From contig NZ_RXNS01000003.1 of NCBI RefSeq assembly GCF_003966155.1, positions 124,001 through 188,000 on the forward strand: a stretch of 64,000 bases of DNA, written 5' to 3'. Position 1 is the stretch's first letter, and each line of letters starts with the position of its first letter. The stretch comes from Halomonas nitroreducens. GTDB lineage: Bacteria; Pseudomonadota; Gammaproteobacteria; Pseudomonadales; Halomonadaceae. Of this stretch, positions 9,028 to 20,700 are shown piece by piece. Position numbers and translations under genes: made by a program. The notes under the pieces were generated by a model. That model made no database searches and was not told the origin of the DNA. It saw only the letters and a list, made by a program, of their open reading frames with translations.

Positions 9028-10456
9028 CGGTTGACGCTCCTTGGCGCGACTGCCCGGCGTGGGGACTCTCGAGCAGCAGCATGGATTCCAGGTGGGCGGT
9101 ATGGGCGAACATGTCGGCCACCGCCCACCGGCTGACGACATAGCCGGCCTGTACGAGATGCACCGCATCCCGAGCCAGGGTGGCCGGATCGCAGGAGATG
9201 TAGAGCACCCGGGGCACCGCATGTTCTGCCAGCAGGCGGCAGACCGACTCCGCACCGTCCCGGGGCGGGTCGAGGACGACCGTCCCGGGGACGGCAGCCT
9301 CGAGCAGCGACCGGCAGGCAACGATGTCGTTGAGGTCCGCCTGGCGGGCCTCTACCACCAGGCCGTTGCACCGGGCATTCTCGGCAAGACGCTCGACCAT
9401 GGCCGGGCTGCCCTCCACGGCCCGCACTCGCGCCCCCTGCGCGGCCAGCGGCAGGCTGAAGTTGCCGACCCCGGCGAACAGGTCCAGGACCCGCTCCCCG
9501 GCGGCGAGCGGCGACAGCCAGGCCAGGGCGGTAGCCACCATGCGCTGGTTGACGGCCTCGTTGGCCTGCAGGAAGTCCCCGGGGGAGAAGGACAGGGTGA
9601 TCTCTTGCGACGCGACCTGCAAGCGACTGGAGAGCGCCGGGTGCGGGGTCAGCCACTCGAGCGCCGGCGCCTCGCGCCCGATCCAGCGCGCCAGGTGCAG
9701 GCCGCGAGCCTCGGCGAAGGACCGCCAGCGGGCGGTATCGGCTGGATTGTCGCGCAGTTGGCGCACCACCAGGGTCACGCCTGCATCGCTGGCCGAAAGC
9801 TCCAGGTGTCCCACCTGGCGCGGGGCCTGGAGCCCCTCGACGAGGCGGCGCAGCGGAACCAGCAGGGCCGACAGCGACGGCACCAGCACCGGGCAGGCCG
9901 CGATATCCACCAGCCGGTGGCTGTGCCGGGCCCGGAACCCCAGATGGACACCGCCGTCGGCATCGACCTTGACGCCGAGCCGGGCACGGCGCCGATAGCC
10001 CTCCCCGGCATCAGCGAGCAGTTCGGGCGTCCCCGCCGGGGCGATACCCTGCCGCGCCAGCTGCTCACACAGCACCGCCTGCTTGTGGCGCCGCTGGCCG
10101 TCGAGACTCAGGTGCTGGAGGTCACAGCCGCCGCACTGGGCGAAATGGGCGCAGGGCGGCGAGACCCGCTCCGGCGAGGCCTCGACCAGGGTGCGTACAT
10201 GAGCCTCGTCATAGCGCTGCCGGGTGCGATGCACCGCGAACTCGACCCGCTCCCCGGGCAGCGCGCCCTCGACGAACACGGTCTTGCCGGCCGCGGTGCG
10301 CGCCACCCCGCGGCCGTCATGGGCGAGGCCCTGGATGGTCAGGATCGCCCCCTCGCCGTTGTCCGGAGGCGACACGGGCGCCTCGCGCCGCCGCTCCTGG
10401 AGACCGGACACGCCGGTGCGGGGCCGGGGGGGGCGTCGCTTGCCGAGCGCCGCCAC
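9020..10456 (-). CDS. rlmD: 23S rRNA (uracil-1939-C5)-methyltransferase
   Basis: SAM-dependent RNA methyltransferase of the RumA/TrmA family. An N-terminal TRAM domain is followed by an iron-sulfur cluster motif CAHFAQCGGC plus a downstream CP cysteine, the SAM motif DLFAGVGNFSLPL, and the catalytic cysteine in YISCDPATLARD. The chosen start is GTG at 10456, one base after the cysM stop, giving 478 aa with an N-terminus AALGKRRPP. A TTG at 10474 would add six residues that overlap cysM. Its place between cysM and relA is the usual pseudomonad order. Confidence 0.93.
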   Translation of the reverse strand: MAALGKRRPPRPRTGVSGLQERRREAPVSPPDNGEGAILTIQGLAHDGRGVARTAAGKTVFVEGALPGERVEFAVHRTRQRYDEAHVRTLVEASPERVSPPCAHFAQCGGCDLQHLSLDGQRRHKQAVLCEQLARQGIAPAGTPELLADAGEGYRRRARLGVKVDADGGVHLGFRARHSHRLVDIAACPVLVPSLSALLVPLRRLVEGLQAPRQVGHLELSASDAGVTLVVRQLRDNPADTARWRSFAEARGLHLARWIGREAPALEWLTPHPALSSRLQVASQEITLSFSPGDFLQANEAVNQRMVATALAWLSPLAAGERVLDLFAGVGNFSLPLAAQGARVRAVEGSPAMVERLAENARCNGLVVEARQADLNDIVACRSLLEAAVPGTVVLDPPRDGAESVCRLLAEHAVPRVLYISCDPATLARDAVHLVQAGYVVSRWAVADMFAHTAHLESMLLLESPHAGQSRQGASTDG

Positions 10457-10457
10457 C

Positions 10458-11354
10458 TCAGGACTCCGGAGCAAACAGGCCGGTGGACAGGTAGCGGTCG
10501 CCGCGATCGCAGACGATGAAGGCGATCACCGCGTTCTCGACTTCCTCGGCCACACGCAGCGCGCCCGCCAGGGCACCGCCCGACGAGACCCCGGCGAGGA
10601 TGCCCTCCTCCCGGGCCAGGCGCCGCATATGGACCTCGGCCTCCTGCTGGCCGATATCCAGCACCCGGTCGACCCGGTCCGGCTCGAAGATGCGCGGCAG
10701 GTAGGCCTCGGGCCAACGGCGGATCCCGGCGATGCTGGCACCATCCTCGGGCTGCAGGCCGATGATCTGCACCTCGGGGTCGCGCTCCTTGAGATAGCGG
10801 GAGACCCCCATGATGGTGCCGGTGGTGCCCATCGAGCTGACGAAGTGGGTGATGGTCCCGCCCGTCTGCTCCCACAGCTCGGGTCCCGTGCCCCGGTAAT
10901 GGGCCAGGGGGTTGTCGGGGTTGGCGAACTGGTCGAGTGGCTTGCCCTGGCCCCGGGCAATCATGGTTTCGGCCAGGTCCCGTGCGGCCTCCATGCCCCC
11001 TTCCTTGCTGACGCCGATGAGCTCCGCGCCATAGGCGGCCATGGCCTGCTTGCGTTCGTCGGAGGCGCTCTCGGGCATGATCAACACCATCTGATAGCCC
11101 TTGATGGCAGCCGCCATGGCCAGGGCGATGCCGGTGTTGCCGGACGTGGCCTCGATGAGGGTGTCCCCCGGGGCGATGCTGCCACGGCGTTCGGCCTCCT
11201 GGAGCATGGACAGCGCCGGGCGGTCCTTCACCGAACCGGCCGGGTTGTGGCCCTCGAGCTTGGCCAGCAGGGTGTTGTTGCGCCCGGCGGTGATACGCTT
11301 GAGGCGAACCAGCGGCGTGTGGCCGATGGTTTCCTCCAGGGTGGGGAAATGCAT
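10458..11354 (-). CDS. cysM: Cysteine synthase B (O-acetylserine sulfhydrylase)
   Basis: PLP enzyme making cysteine from O-acetylserine with sulfide or thiosulfate. 298 aa. The PLP lysine is K43 in NPAGSVKDRP, the phosphate-binding loop is GTTGTIMG, and TSGNTG is the substrate loop. Short loops and overall length favour CysM over CysK. It is the first gene of the minus-strand run and has its own promoter candidate with a perfect TATAAT at 11386-11391. It is divergent from barA, as in Pseudomonas. Confidence 0.95.
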   Translation of the reverse strand: MHFPTLEETIGHTPLVRLKRITAGRNNTLLAKLEGHNPAGSVKDRPALSMLQEAERRGSIAPGDTLIEATSGNTGIALAMAAAIKGYQMVLIMPESASDERKQAMAAYGAELIGVSKEGGMEAARDLAETMIARGQGKPLDQFANPDNPLAHYRGTGPELWEQTGGTITHFVSSMGTTGTIMGVSRYLKERDPEVQIIGLQPEDGASIAGIRRWPEAYLPRIFEPDRVDRVLDIGQQEAEVHMRRLAREEGILAGVSSGGALAGALRVAEEVENAVIAFIVCDRGDRYLSTGLFAPES

Positions 11355-11385
11355 GCAACCGTCCTAGTGGAAACGTCTTTTCGCC

Positions 11386-11414
11386 ATTATATCCTTGGCC
11401 GACCGCACTGGACA
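11386..11414 (-). promoter_or_regulatory. Sigma-70 promoter candidate for cysM-rlmD-relA-mazG-ppc
   Basis: Perfect -10 TATAAT on the minus strand (11386-11391) and, 17 bases further up, a weak -35 TGTCCA. The predicted start lies about 25 bases before the cysM ATG. Confidence 0.55.
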
Positions 11415-11431
11415 GGCATGCCCCTCGGCTG

Positions 11432-11440
11432 TGGCATACT
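11432..11440 (+). promoter_or_regulatory. Extended -10 promoter candidate for barA
   Basis: TGGCATACT reads as an extended -10 (TGn then CATACT at 11435-11440). There is no good -35 at standard spacing. It is about 35 bases upstream of the barA ATG. Confidence 0.35.
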
Positions 11441-11475
11441 GGCTCCGACACGCCGCCACCCGACGAGCCTCGCCG

Positions 11476-14187
11476 ATGTCACTCAAGACCCGCCTGATGC
11501 TGGCCACCCTCGCCCTGCCGCTGTTCCTGCTGACCCTGGCGGCGGCCGTGGTGATCGAGCTGGAGGACCGCCGCCATCACCAGATGATGCGCGATCACCT
11601 GACCCGGGCGGCGGAGCTGCTGGCCCCGACCCTGGGCGAGGCCCTGGCCGACGGCGACCGACAGGCCCTCGAGGCCACCGCCGGCCGGCTGCTCGATCTC
11701 GAGGAGGTGCGCGCCCTCGGCGTGCAAGACGCCGAGGGGACACGGCGCCTGGAACTCGGGCGCCTGCGCCCCCTTGACGCGGCGCCCGAGGCCACGCAGG
11801 GCCTCGGGCTGGCCACCCAGGGTCGCCAGTGGCTGCTGGCCGTACCCCTGCCGGGCACGCCGGGGGCTCGGCTGCTGCTGGACATCGACGCCTCCGCCCT
11901 CCCGCTGGCCTACTACCGCCAGCTCGCCACCGGTGGCCTGGTGCTGCTGATGGCCGGCCTTCTGCTGTTCCTGGTGGCCTATTCCACCACCCGCCGCGTG
12001 GCCCAGCCCCTCGACGAGGCCAGCCAGACCCTCGAGCAGTTGATGGCCGGACACTCCCCGGCTCCCCTGCCGGTCCCGTCCGAGGCCGAGATGGCCAGGC
12101 TGGCCCGGCGCCTCAACGACCTCAACGAGCACTTGGCGTCGGCCCGGGACGACCTGCAGATCCAGATCGAGCAGGCCACCGGCGAGCTGCAGGAATCCAT
12201 GGAAACCATCGAGGTCCAGAACATCGAGCTGGACCTGGCCCACCGCCGGGCCCTGGAGGCCAACCGCGCCAAGTCGGAGTTCCTGGCCAACATGAGCCAC
12301 GAGATTCGCACGCCGCTCAATGGCATCATTGGTTTCTGCCGGCTGCTGCACCGCACGGAGCTGGCACCTCGCCAACGCGAGTGGCTCGACCATGTGCAGC
12401 GGGCCTGCGACAACCTGCTGATGCTGGTCAACGACGTGCTCGACTTCTCGAAGATCGAGGCCGGCTGCCTCGAGCTCGAGCATACGGCCCTGGACATGCT
12501 GGCACTGGTCGACGAAGTCCTCGGCCTGCAAGCCCCCCAGGCCCAGCAGAAGGATATCCAGCTGCTCGGCCTGGTCTATGACGACGTCCCGGAGGCGCTC
12601 AGCGGCGACCCGCTGCGCATCCGCCAAGTGCTGACCAACCTGGTGGGCAATGCCGTCAAGTTCACCGACGCGGGCGAGGTCATCGTCAGGGTGATGGTGG
12701 AACAGCAGGCGCCGGGGCACGTGATGCTGCGCGTACTGGTCACCGATACGGGCATCGGCCTGTCCGAGGAGGCGCAGCGCCGCCTGTTCCAGGCCTTCCA
12801 CCAGGCCGACGCCAGCCACCAGCGGGAGTTCGGGGGCACCGGGCTGGGCCTGACCATCAGTCGCCAGCTGGTCGAGCAGATGGGCGGCGAGATCAGCGTC
12901 GACAGCACCCCCGGGGAGGGTTCGACCTTCGCCTTTACCCTGCCCCTGGCCTGCCAGGCCGAGGCGGTACGCCCCCCGGAAATGCACCTGGACGACACCC
13001 TGGTCGTTCTCGACGAGCCGCACCTGCCCACCCGGCGTGCGCTGCAGCATCTGATGACCCGCTGGGGCGCCCGTGTCAGCGGTCTGACGGGACGCCCGGG
13101 GGCTACCCCGGCCCTGGCCGTGATCGGCCTGGCCGCCGAGGACCTCGATCCGGCGGGCCTGTCGCGCTGGCAGCAACGGCTCGACGCCCTGGGCTGCCCG
13201 ACCCTGCTGCTGGTCAATGCCAGTCCGCCGGACCTGCCCGACCTGCCGCTGCCCCATGGCGGCGAAGTCCTCGGCAAGCCGCTCTCCCGCAAGGGCATGG
13301 TCGCAGCGGTGAGACGCACCCTCGACGGTGCCCGGCAGGAGGGTGCGGTCCTTCGCCCCGCCCGGCCGGCGAGCACCCGGCTGCGGCTGATGGTGGTCGA
13401 TGACACCGAGTCCAACCGGCTGCTGCTGAAGGAGCTCGTCCAGGGCCCGGCCCTCGAGGTGACCCTCGCCGCCAGCGGCGAGGAGGCCCTGGCGATGGCG
13501 CAGGAGACGCCCTTCGATGTGGTGCTGATGGACATCCGCATGCAGGGCATGGATGGGGTCGAGACGACCCGAGCGCTACGCGCCCTGGGTGGCCACTGGC
13601 GCAGGCTGCCGATCATCGCGGTTACCGCCCATATCCAGAGCGAACAGCGCCTCGAGCTGCTCGAGAGCGGACTGGATGGCGTCCTGGAGAAACCCCTGGA
13701 TGTCACCGAGCTGTCGAGCCTGTTGCGCCAGCACCTGGGCGTGGGGTTGGCGATGGAGGAGGCGCCGGCTGCCGCTAGCGAACCGGCCGGCAACGACGCG
13801 GAACTGGCAGAAGTGGACCTGGCCCTCGGCACCCAGCTGGCCGGCGGACGCGAGGCGCTCGCGCGCCAGTTGCTGGGCCAGCTGATCGCCTCCCTGGACG
13901 ACAGCGAGGCCGCTATCCGCCAGGCCAGCGGGCATCGCGACGCAGAGGCGCTGCTCGATGCCCTGCATGCGCTCAACGGCGCCTGCCGCTATTGCGGGGT
14001 ACCCCGCCTGGGGCTGCTGGCAGAGACCCTGGAGACCCGCCTGCGTTCCCGGGGCCTCGATGCGGTCAGCCCGCTGCTGCCGGATCTCTATGCCGCCATG
14101 GCTGGCCTGAGAACCTGGCAGGCGGCTCAGCCCTCCAGCACCACGAAGGCCACGGCGAACGCCTCCTCGTCCGACAGCGAGAGATGA
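11476..14187 (+). CDS. barA: Tripartite hybrid sensor kinase BarA/GacS
   Basis: Membrane sensor of the BarA-UvrY (GacS-GacA) system, which drives CsrA/RsmA-sequestering small RNAs. 903 aa. Transmembrane segments lie near residues 9-30 and 155-176 with a periplasmic loop between, then HAMP, then HisKA with phospho-acceptor H275 in [12 protein letters not shown]. HATPase boxes DTGIGLS and GTGLGLT follow. The receiver domain has D686 in [11 protein letters not shown]. The C-terminal Hpt domain has H831 in [15 protein letters not shown], the BarA-type signature. ATG 11476 gives a correct first membrane segment. Its last 61 bases overlap acpS on the other strand. Confidence 0.96.
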   Translation: MSLKTRLMLATLALPLFLLTLAAAVVIELEDRRHHQMMRDHLTRAAELLAPTLGEALADGDRQALEATAGRLLDLEEVRALGVQDAEGTRRLELGRLRPLDAAPEATQGLGLATQGRQWLLAVPLPGTPGARLLLDIDASALPLAYYRQLATGGLVLLMAGLLLFLVAYSTTRRVAQPLDEASQTLEQLMAGHSPAPLPVPSEAEMARLARRLNDLNEHLASARDDLQIQIEQATGELQESMETIEVQNIELDLAHRRALEANRAKSEFLANMSHEIRTPLNGIIGFCRLLHRTELAPRQREWLDHVQRACDNLLMLVNDVLDFSKIEAGCLELEHTALDMLALVDEVLGLQAPQAQQKDIQLLGLVYDDVPEALSGDPLRIRQVLTNLVGNAVKFTDAGEVIVRVMVEQQAPGHVMLRVLVTDTGIGLSEEAQRRLFQAFHQADASHQREFGGTGLGLTISRQLVEQMGGEISVDSTPGEGSTFAFTLPLACQAEAVRPPEMHLDDTLVVLDEPHLPTRRALQHLMTRWGARVSGLTGRPGATPALAVIGLAAEDLDPAGLSRWQQRLDALGCPTLLLVNASPPDLPDLPLPHGGEVLGKPLSRKGMVAAVRRTLDGARQEGAVLRPARPASTRLRLMVVDDTESNRLLLKELVQGPALEVTLAASGEEALAMAQETPFDVVLMDIRMQGMDGVETTRALRALGGHWRRLPIIAVTAHIQSEQRLELLESGLDGVLEKPLDVTELSSLLRQHLGVGLAMEEAPAAASEPAGNDAELAEVDLALGTQLAGGREALARQLLGQLIASLDDSEAAIRQASGHRDAEALLDALHALNGACRYCGVPRLGLLAETLETRLRSRGLDAVSPLLPDLYAAMAGLRTWQAAQPSSTTKATANASSSDSER

Positions 14188-14504
14188 AGGGCCTTGACGC
14201 CGGCCGCCTCGGCCAGGTCATGGGCCTGGCCGGACAGCAGCAGGGAGGGGCGGCCCATGGCATCGTTGACCACCTGGATCTCGGTCCAGCGCATGCCGCG
14301 CCGCAGGCCGGTACCCAGCGCCTTGACGAAGGCCTCCTTGGCGGCGAATCGCTTGGCCAGGTAGGCCACCGGCCGGCCCCGCGCCTGGAACAGGGCCAGC
14401 TCGTCGTCACCGAGCAAGCGATGGGCGAAGCGCTCGCCATGGCGCCCCATGGCGCGCTCGAAGCGTGCCACCCGGGCGATGTCGGTCCCCACCCCGATGA
14501 TCAT
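14127..14504 (-). CDS. acpS: Holo-[acyl-carrier-protein] synthase
   Basis: Transfers 4'-phosphopantetheine from CoA to the serine of ACP (the acpP gene is at 52962-53195). 125 aa, the usual size. [13 protein letters not shown] near the N-terminus holds the Mg-binding aspartate, and [15 protein letters not shown] is the second signature. The ATG at 14504 overlaps the pdxJ stop (ATGA, 14501-14504); a TTG 9 bases upstream is less likely. The 3' end overlaps barA tail to tail. The pdxJ-acpS pairing is common in gammaproteobacteria. Confidence 0.95.
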   Translation of the reverse strand: MIIGVGTDIARVARFERAMGRHGERFAHRLLGDDELALFQARGRPVAYLAKRFAAKEAFVKALGTGLRRGMRWTEIQVVNDAMGRPSLLLSGQAHDLAEAAGVKALHLSLSDEEAFAVAFVVLEG

Positions 14505-15301
14505 CCGCAGCAATCACCCTCGTCGTCGTGCGCGTGGTCATGCTCGTCGAGCGCTGCCAGCAGACCGGCCTCCTGGCCGGCGATCGCCAGGCGCTTCATC
14601 TCGGCCACCGCCTCCTTGAGGCCGACGAACAGCGCCCGGGCGATGATCGCATGGCCGATGTTGAGCTCGTGCAGCCCGGGAATCGCGGCGATGGCCTCGA
14701 CATTATGATAGTGCAGGCCATGACCGGCATTGACGGTCAGGCCCAGCTCGCCGGCCATCTCTGCCGCCGCCACCAGTCGCGCATGCTCCCGGGCAGCCTC
14801 GGCGCCACACGCTTCGGCATAGGCCCCGGTATGCAGCTCGATCACCGGCGCGCCGGCCCGGGCCGCCGCCTCGATCTGGCTGGGCTCGGGGTCGATGAAC
14901 AGCGAGACCTCGCAACCCGCCTCGGCCAGCCGATGACAGGCCGAGGCGACGACGTCATATCCCCCGGCCACGTCCAGCCCCCCTTCGGTGGTCAGCTCCT
15001 CGCGTTTCTCGGGCACCAGGCAGACATGGGCCGGATGAATCTCTTCAGCAAGCGCCAGCATCGGCTCGGTGACCGCCATCTCGAGGTTCATGCGAGTGTT
15101 CAGCACCTCGGCCAGCAGGCGCACGTCGCGCTCCTGGATGTGGCGGCGATCCTCGCGCAGGTGCACGGTGATGCCGTCGGCGCCGGCCTCCTCGGCCAGC
15201 AGGGCGGCCTGGACGGGATCGGGATAGCGGGTGCCACGGGCCTGGCGCAGGGTGGCGATATGATCGATGTTGACGCCGAGCAGGATGCGGGGGGGATACA
15301 T
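14501..15301 (-). CDS. pdxJ: Pyridoxine 5'-phosphate synthase
   Basis: Condenses 1-deoxyxylulose 5-phosphate with 3-amino-2-oxopropyl phosphate in the last step of vitamin B6 synthesis. 266 aa TIM barrel. [45 protein letters not shown] and [11 protein letters not shown] are PdxJ signatures. The start ATG at 15301 has a GGAGAG ribosome site. The C-terminus carries an unusual [15 protein letters not shown] tail rich in His, Asp and Cys beyond the conserved domain, which could bind metal (inference). It is coupled to acpS. Confidence 0.96.
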   Translation of the reverse strand: MYPPRILLGVNIDHIATLRQARGTRYPDPVQAALLAEEAGADGITVHLREDRRHIQERDVRLLAEVLNTRMNLEMAVTEPMLALAEEIHPAHVCLVPEKREELTTEGGLDVAGGYDVVASACHRLAEAGCEVSLFIDPEPSQIEAAARAGAPVIELHTGAYAEACGAEAAREHARLVAAAEMAGELGLTVNAGHGLHYHNVEAIAAIPGLHELNIGHAIIARALFVGLKEAVAEMKRLAIAGQEAGLLAALDEHDHAHDDEGDCCG

Positions 15302-15378
15302 GGGAACTCTCCAGGTCCGGAATGCGGGGAATAAGGGCATCAAGGGTAAGCGTAAGCGACCGAGCGGCCAAGCCGAGA

Positions 15379-15406
15379 TACGAGGTGCGAGGTGCGAGGT
15401 GTGAGC
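15379..15406 (+). repeat. Degenerate heptad repeat TGCGAGG, about 4 copies
   Basis: TACGAGG, TGCGAGG, TGCGAGG, TGTGAGC in tandem within the 131-base pdxJ-recO gap. Same period as the other heptad arrays in the window but a different unit. Confidence 0.8.
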
Positions 15407-15432
15407 AGGTGACTTTGCCCGATGCCCGGTGA

Positions 15433-16137
15433 TTACGACGTCTGGCCGGCCCGGCGACGCTCGGCAAGTCGGTGCATCCATTCGCGGGAACGCAGAGGGC
15501 GGCTACCCAGCAGCGGGGCCATGGCCGCCCGGGTGACGGCCTTGGCCGGGCCGGCAAGGCCCGGCGCACGCCAGTCGCCCGCGGCGAGCAGCTTGAGGGT
15601 GCGGCCATCGATGCCGCGCTCATCGGGCACGAAGGCTCGGGAGGCCGGCTCGAAGACATAGCGGCCCTGGGGGTCCAGGGCTTGGCCGTCGGGGCCGCAG
15701 AAACGCGGCTCGGCATCCAGTGCCTCGAGCAGCGAAAGCTCCAGGCGGCGCAGCACGCCGGCCCGGGCTGCGGGGCGTGGCAGGGCCTCGAGGGTGGCGG
15801 TATAGAAGGCGAAGACCTCGGACACCGGCAGCTCCACCGGCAACAGCCGGGTCAGCAGCTCGTTGGCATAGAGGCCACAGAGCAAGCCCTCTCCGGCCAG
15901 CATCGCCGCCGGGCCACGGGATTCGATCAGGCTCAGGCGCTTGAGCTCGCCGCCCCCGCTCCAGGTGACATGCAGGGGAGCGAAGGGCTGCAGCGAGGCT
16001 CGCGTCCGGCTCTTGGGCCGCTGCACGCCGCGCGCCACGGCCCTCACCCGGCCGTGGTCCAGGGTCAGCAGCTCGACCAGCGCACTGGTCTCGCGGTAGG
16101 GACGCTTGTGCAGCAGGTACGCCGGTTGAGGCGTCAT
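15433..16137 (-). CDS. recO: DNA repair protein RecO
   Basis: RecF-pathway mediator that loads RecA onto SSB-coated single strands. 234 aa. The N-terminal OB fold starts with [21 protein letters not shown], a clear RecO signature, followed by a helical domain with [15 protein letters not shown]. There are no zinc cysteines, as in many gammaproteobacterial RecO proteins. ATG 16137 was chosen because it aligns with the family start; the open frame continues upstream through repeat-like DNA, which is unlikely to be coding. It follows era in the rnc-era-recO order. Confidence 0.94.
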   Translation of the reverse strand: MTPQPAYLLHKRPYRETSALVELLTLDHGRVRAVARGVQRPKSRTRASLQPFAPLHVTWSGGGELKRLSLIESRGPAAMLAGEGLLCGLYANELLTRLLPVELPVSEVFAFYTATLEALPRPAARAGVLRRLELSLLEALDAEPRFCGPDGQALDPQGRYVFEPASRAFVPDERGIDGRTLKLLAAGDWRAPGLAGPAKAVTRAAMAPLLGSRPLRSREWMHRLAERRRAGQTS

Positions 16138-16177
16138 GAGCGTTAGGCCCTTCAGGCTAGCGGGAAGAGGTTCGAGA

Positions 16178-16215
16178 TGCGAGGTGCGAGGAAACCGTGT
16201 GAGGCTGGTGTGAGG
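16178..16215 (+). repeat. Interrupted heptads TGCGAGG/TGTGAGG
   Basis: Two adjacent TGCGAGG copies (16178-16191) and two spaced TGTGAGG copies (16198-16204, 16209-16215) in the 136-base era-recO gap. A C/T-rich stretch with CCCTCAC and CCCTCGCCCCTCG at 16236-16267 is a partial complement and could pair with them. Confidence 0.65.
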
Positions 16216-16273
16216 TGCCATGAGCTTCCTTACTCCTAACCCCTCACTCCTTTTCCCTCGCCCCTCGACCCTG

Positions 16274-17173
16274 TCAGTCCAGATCGTAGCCCAGGCTCTT
16301 CAAGGCCCGCTCATCGTCGGACCAGCCGCGCTTGACCTTGACCCAGAGGTTGAGCATGACCTTGGCGCCGAGCGCCCGTTCCATGTCGAGCCGCGCCTCG
16401 CGGCCGATCTTCTTGATCCGCTCGCCGCTGTCGCCGATCAGGATCTTCTTCTGTCCCTGGCGCTCGACCATGATCAGGGCACTGATGTGGATCACCCGGC
16501 CCTCGTCACGGAACTCCTCGATCTCGACGGTCATCTGGTAGGGCAGCTCGTCCCCGAGCTGACGCATGACCTTCTCGCGCACCAGCTCGGCGGCCAGGAA
16601 GCGCTGACTCTTGTCGGTGACCTGGTCCTCGGGGAAATAATGGACGCTCTTCGGCAGGTGCTTGGCGACCTCGGCCTCGAGTTCGGCCACGTTGGTGCCG
16701 TGCTTGGCGGCAATCGGCACGATGGCGGCGAACTCGCGCCGGGCGCCCACCGACTCCAGCCAGGGCAGCAGCTCCGCCTTGTCCTTGAGGCGATCGACCT
16801 TGTTGACCGCCAGGATCACCGGCGCCTCGACGTTGGCGAGGCGCTCCAGCACCACCTGGTCCTCGGGGGTCCAGCGGGTTCGGTCGATGATGAAGACCAC
16901 ACAGTCCACGTCACGCAGGGCCTGGGTGGCCGCCTGGTTCATGAAGCGGTTGATGGCCTTGTTGCGATCCTTCTCGAGGATATGGATACCCGGGGTGTCG
17001 ACGTAGATGAACTGGCTGTCGCCTTCGGTCTTGATGCCCATCACCTGGTGGCGCGTGGTCTGCGGCCGGCGGGAGGTGATGGAGATCTTCTGGCCGAGGA
17101 TACGGTTCATCAGCGTTGATTTGCCGACGTTGGGGCGACCGACGATGGCCACGAAGCCACAGGTCTGGGTCAT
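16274..17173 (-). CDS. era: GTPase Era
   Basis: Ribosome-assembly GTPase that binds the 3' end of 16S rRNA. 299 aa. P-loop GRPNVGKST at residues 12-20, switch-II DTPGIH, base-specificity motif NKVD, and a C-terminal KH domain with [15 protein letters not shown]. The ATG at 17173 overlaps the rnc stop (ATGA, 17170-17173), so the two are translationally coupled. Confidence 0.97.
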   Translation of the reverse strand: MTQTCGFVAIVGRPNVGKSTLMNRILGQKISITSRRPQTTRHQVMGIKTEGDSQFIYVDTPGIHILEKDRNKAINRFMNQAATQALRDVDCVVFIIDRTRWTPEDQVVLERLANVEAPVILAVNKVDRLKDKAELLPWLESVGARREFAAIVPIAAKHGTNVAELEAEVAKHLPKSVHYFPEDQVTDKSQRFLAAELVREKVMRQLGDELPYQMTVEIEEFRDEGRVIHISALIMVERQGQKKILIGDSGERIKKIGREARLDMERALGAKVMLNLWVKVKRGWSDDERALKSLGYDLD

Positions 17174-17859
17174 GAGCGGGCTCCCTGGGATTCGAGCCGC
17201 GCCAGCGCCTGCTGGGCGGCCTGCTGCTCGGCATGCCGGCGACTGGAGCCGATGCCGAGGGTGTGTTCCTCGAGCATTTCGACATGGCATTCGACGGTGA
17301 AGGTCTGGGCATGGGCCTCCCCTTCCACCGAGACCACCTCGTAGCGCGGCAGCGCCACCTGGCGCGACTGCAGGAACTCCTGCAGGCGTGTCTTGGGGTC
17401 CTTCTGGGTATCCTGCAGGTTGATGGCCTCCAGGCGTTCGGCGTACCAGGCCAGCACCCGGGACCGGGCGGTATCCATGCCGGCGTCCAGGTAGATGGCG
17501 CCGATCACCGCCTCGACCGCGTCGGCGAGGATCGAGTCGCGGCGATGGCCGCCGCTCTTCATCTCGCCCGAGCCCAGGCGCAGGCACTCGCCGAACGCCA
17601 TCTCCCGGGCCAGCTCGGCCAGGGTCTGCCCCTTGACCAGGCGGGCGCGCAGGCGCGACAGCTGGCCCTCCCGGGCCTGGGGGAAGCGCTGGAAGAGGTC
17701 CTCGGCGATGACGAAGTTGACGATGGAGTCACCGAGGAACTCGAGGCGTTCGTTGTTGCGGCCGCCGTAACTGCGGTGGGTCATGGCCAGCTCGAGCAGA
17801 TCGGGCTGCGCGAAGTCATGGCCGATGCGACGGCTGAAAAGTGTCAGGGAATTGCTCAC
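17170..17859 (-). CDS. rnc: Ribonuclease III
   Basis: Double-strand-specific endoribonuclease for rRNA and mRNA processing. 229 aa. The signature [10 protein letters not shown] at residues 36-45 holds the catalytic E40 and D44. [15 protein letters not shown] is the second acidic cluster, and a C-terminal dsRBD follows ([11 protein letters not shown] to the end). It lies downstream of lepB and is coupled to era. Confidence 0.97.
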   Translation of the reverse strand: MSNSLTLFSRRIGHDFAQPDLLELAMTHRSYGGRNNERLEFLGDSIVNFVIAEDLFQRFPQAREGQLSRLRARLVKGQTLAELAREMAFGECLRLGSGEMKSGGHRRDSILADAVEAVIGAIYLDAGMDTARSRVLAWYAERLEAINLQDTQKDPKTRLQEFLQSRQVALPRYEVVSVEGEAHAQTFTVECHVEMLEEHTLGIGSSRRHAEQQAAQQALARLESQGARS

Positions 17860-17902
17860 GAAGCTCCTGCTATGTCATGACAGACGATGCCGTTCCTGGC
17901 AG

Positions 17903-18709
17903 TCATTGGATACGACGCACGCTGGTGAAGCTCGGCAGCCCACCGTCCCAGTGCATCCAGACGGCGAAGGCCTTGCCCACGATGTTCTCCTCCGGCACGA
18001 AGCCCCAGTAGCGGCTGTCGTTGGAGTGGTCGCGATTGTCGCCCATGGTGAAGTAATGCCCCTCGGGCACCACCAGTTCCCGCATCTGCGGACCGGGGTC
18101 GCGAGGGTTAGTGTAGATAGCGTGGGCGACGTCGCCCAGCTGCTCCTGCAACAGCAACTCGTCGGGCTGGGTCGGCGGGCCCGCCTCGACCAGGCGCTTG
18201 GGCACCGGCTCGCCGTTGACATAGAGCTGCTTGTCTTCGTAGCGAATATGATCGCCGGGCAGCCCGATCACCCGCTTGATGAAGTTCACCGACGGCTCGC
18301 TGGGGAAGCGAAACACCATGACGTCGCCGCGCTCGGGCTCGCCCAGCTCGACGACCTTGCTGTTGGCCACTGGCAGGCGTAGCCCGTAGGCGAACTTGTT
18401 GACCAGGATGAAGTCGCCCACTTCCAGGGTCGGTCGCATGGACCCGGAAGGAATCTGGAAGGGCTCCACCACGAAGCTGCGCAGCACCAGCACCACCAGC
18501 AGCACCGGGAAGAAGGAGCGCGCGTAGTCCACCGGCCAGGGATCCTTGAGGGCCTTTTCCCGGGCCACCGGATCGAGCCCTTCGGTGGTCCCCGCCTCGG
18601 TGTTGGCCAGCAGCCGCTGTCGCCGGGCAGGACGCCACCAGACGATATCCAGCAGCCAGACCGCGCCGGTAACAGCGACCGCCACCACCAAGAGGAGTGC
18701 AAAATCCAT
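17903..18709 (-). CDS. lepB: Signal peptidase I
   Basis: Inner-membrane serine/lysine protease that removes Sec and Tat signal peptides. 268 aa. Transmembrane segments lie at about residues 2-22 and 66-82. The catalytic serine is S90 in IPSGSMRPTL and the general base is K145 in FIKRVIGLPGD; the C-terminal box GDNRDHSNDSRYWGFVP is intact. It lies 15 bases after lepA and 43 bases before rnc on the same strand. Confidence 0.97.
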   Translation of the reverse strand: MDFALLLVVAVAVTGAVWLLDIVWWRPARRQRLLANTEAGTTEGLDPVAREKALKDPWPVDYARSFFPVLLVVLVLRSFVVEPFQIPSGSMRPTLEVGDFILVNKFAYGLRLPVANSKVVELGEPERGDVMVFRFPSEPSVNFIKRVIGLPGDHIRYEDKQLYVNGEPVPKRLVEAGPPTQPDELLLQEQLGDVAHAIYTNPRDPGPQMRELVVPEGHYFTMGDNRDHSNDSRYWGFVPEENIVGKAFAVWMHWDGGLPSFTSVRRIQ

Positions 18710-18724
18710 TGTCGTCGTCCTTCC

Positions 18725-20542
<1,818 letters not shown>

Positions 20543-20624
20543 TCAGGGTAATCCGTTTCATGAGCGCGCCGGGGAGCCGAGATCGATGGACTGTCCGGAC
20601 CGGGGCGTCGTGTGAGATGGCGGC

Positions 20625-20630
20625 ATTGTA
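20625..20630 (-). promoter_or_regulatory. Possible -10 element for lepA
   Basis: TACAAT on the minus strand, about 83 bases before the lepA start and after the mucD terminator-like hairpin. I find no convincing -35 at 16-18 bases. Confidence 0.35.
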
Positions 20631-20654
20631 GCGAGATGCGCCGGCCAGATACAG

Positions 20655-20682
20655 CGACCCGACGGCCTCGGCCGTCGGGTCG
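20655..20682 (-). terminator. Hairpin between mucD and lepA
   Basis: Perfect 12-bp G/C-rich stem (20655-20666 with 20671-20682) and 4-base loop, 18 bases after the mucD stop. It lacks a U-tract, so it may attenuate read-through or protect the mucD 3' end. Confidence 0.6.
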
Positions 20683-20700
20683 CGGCGCTCCTGGACGGCC

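Noticed and set aside
6952..9135. Long open frame opposite relA
   Set aside because: Shadow of relA, with no recognisable domain and biased composition.
10457..10474. TTG start for rlmD at 10474
   Set aside because: It would overlap cysM and add residues not expected in the family; GTG 10456 directly after cysM fits better.
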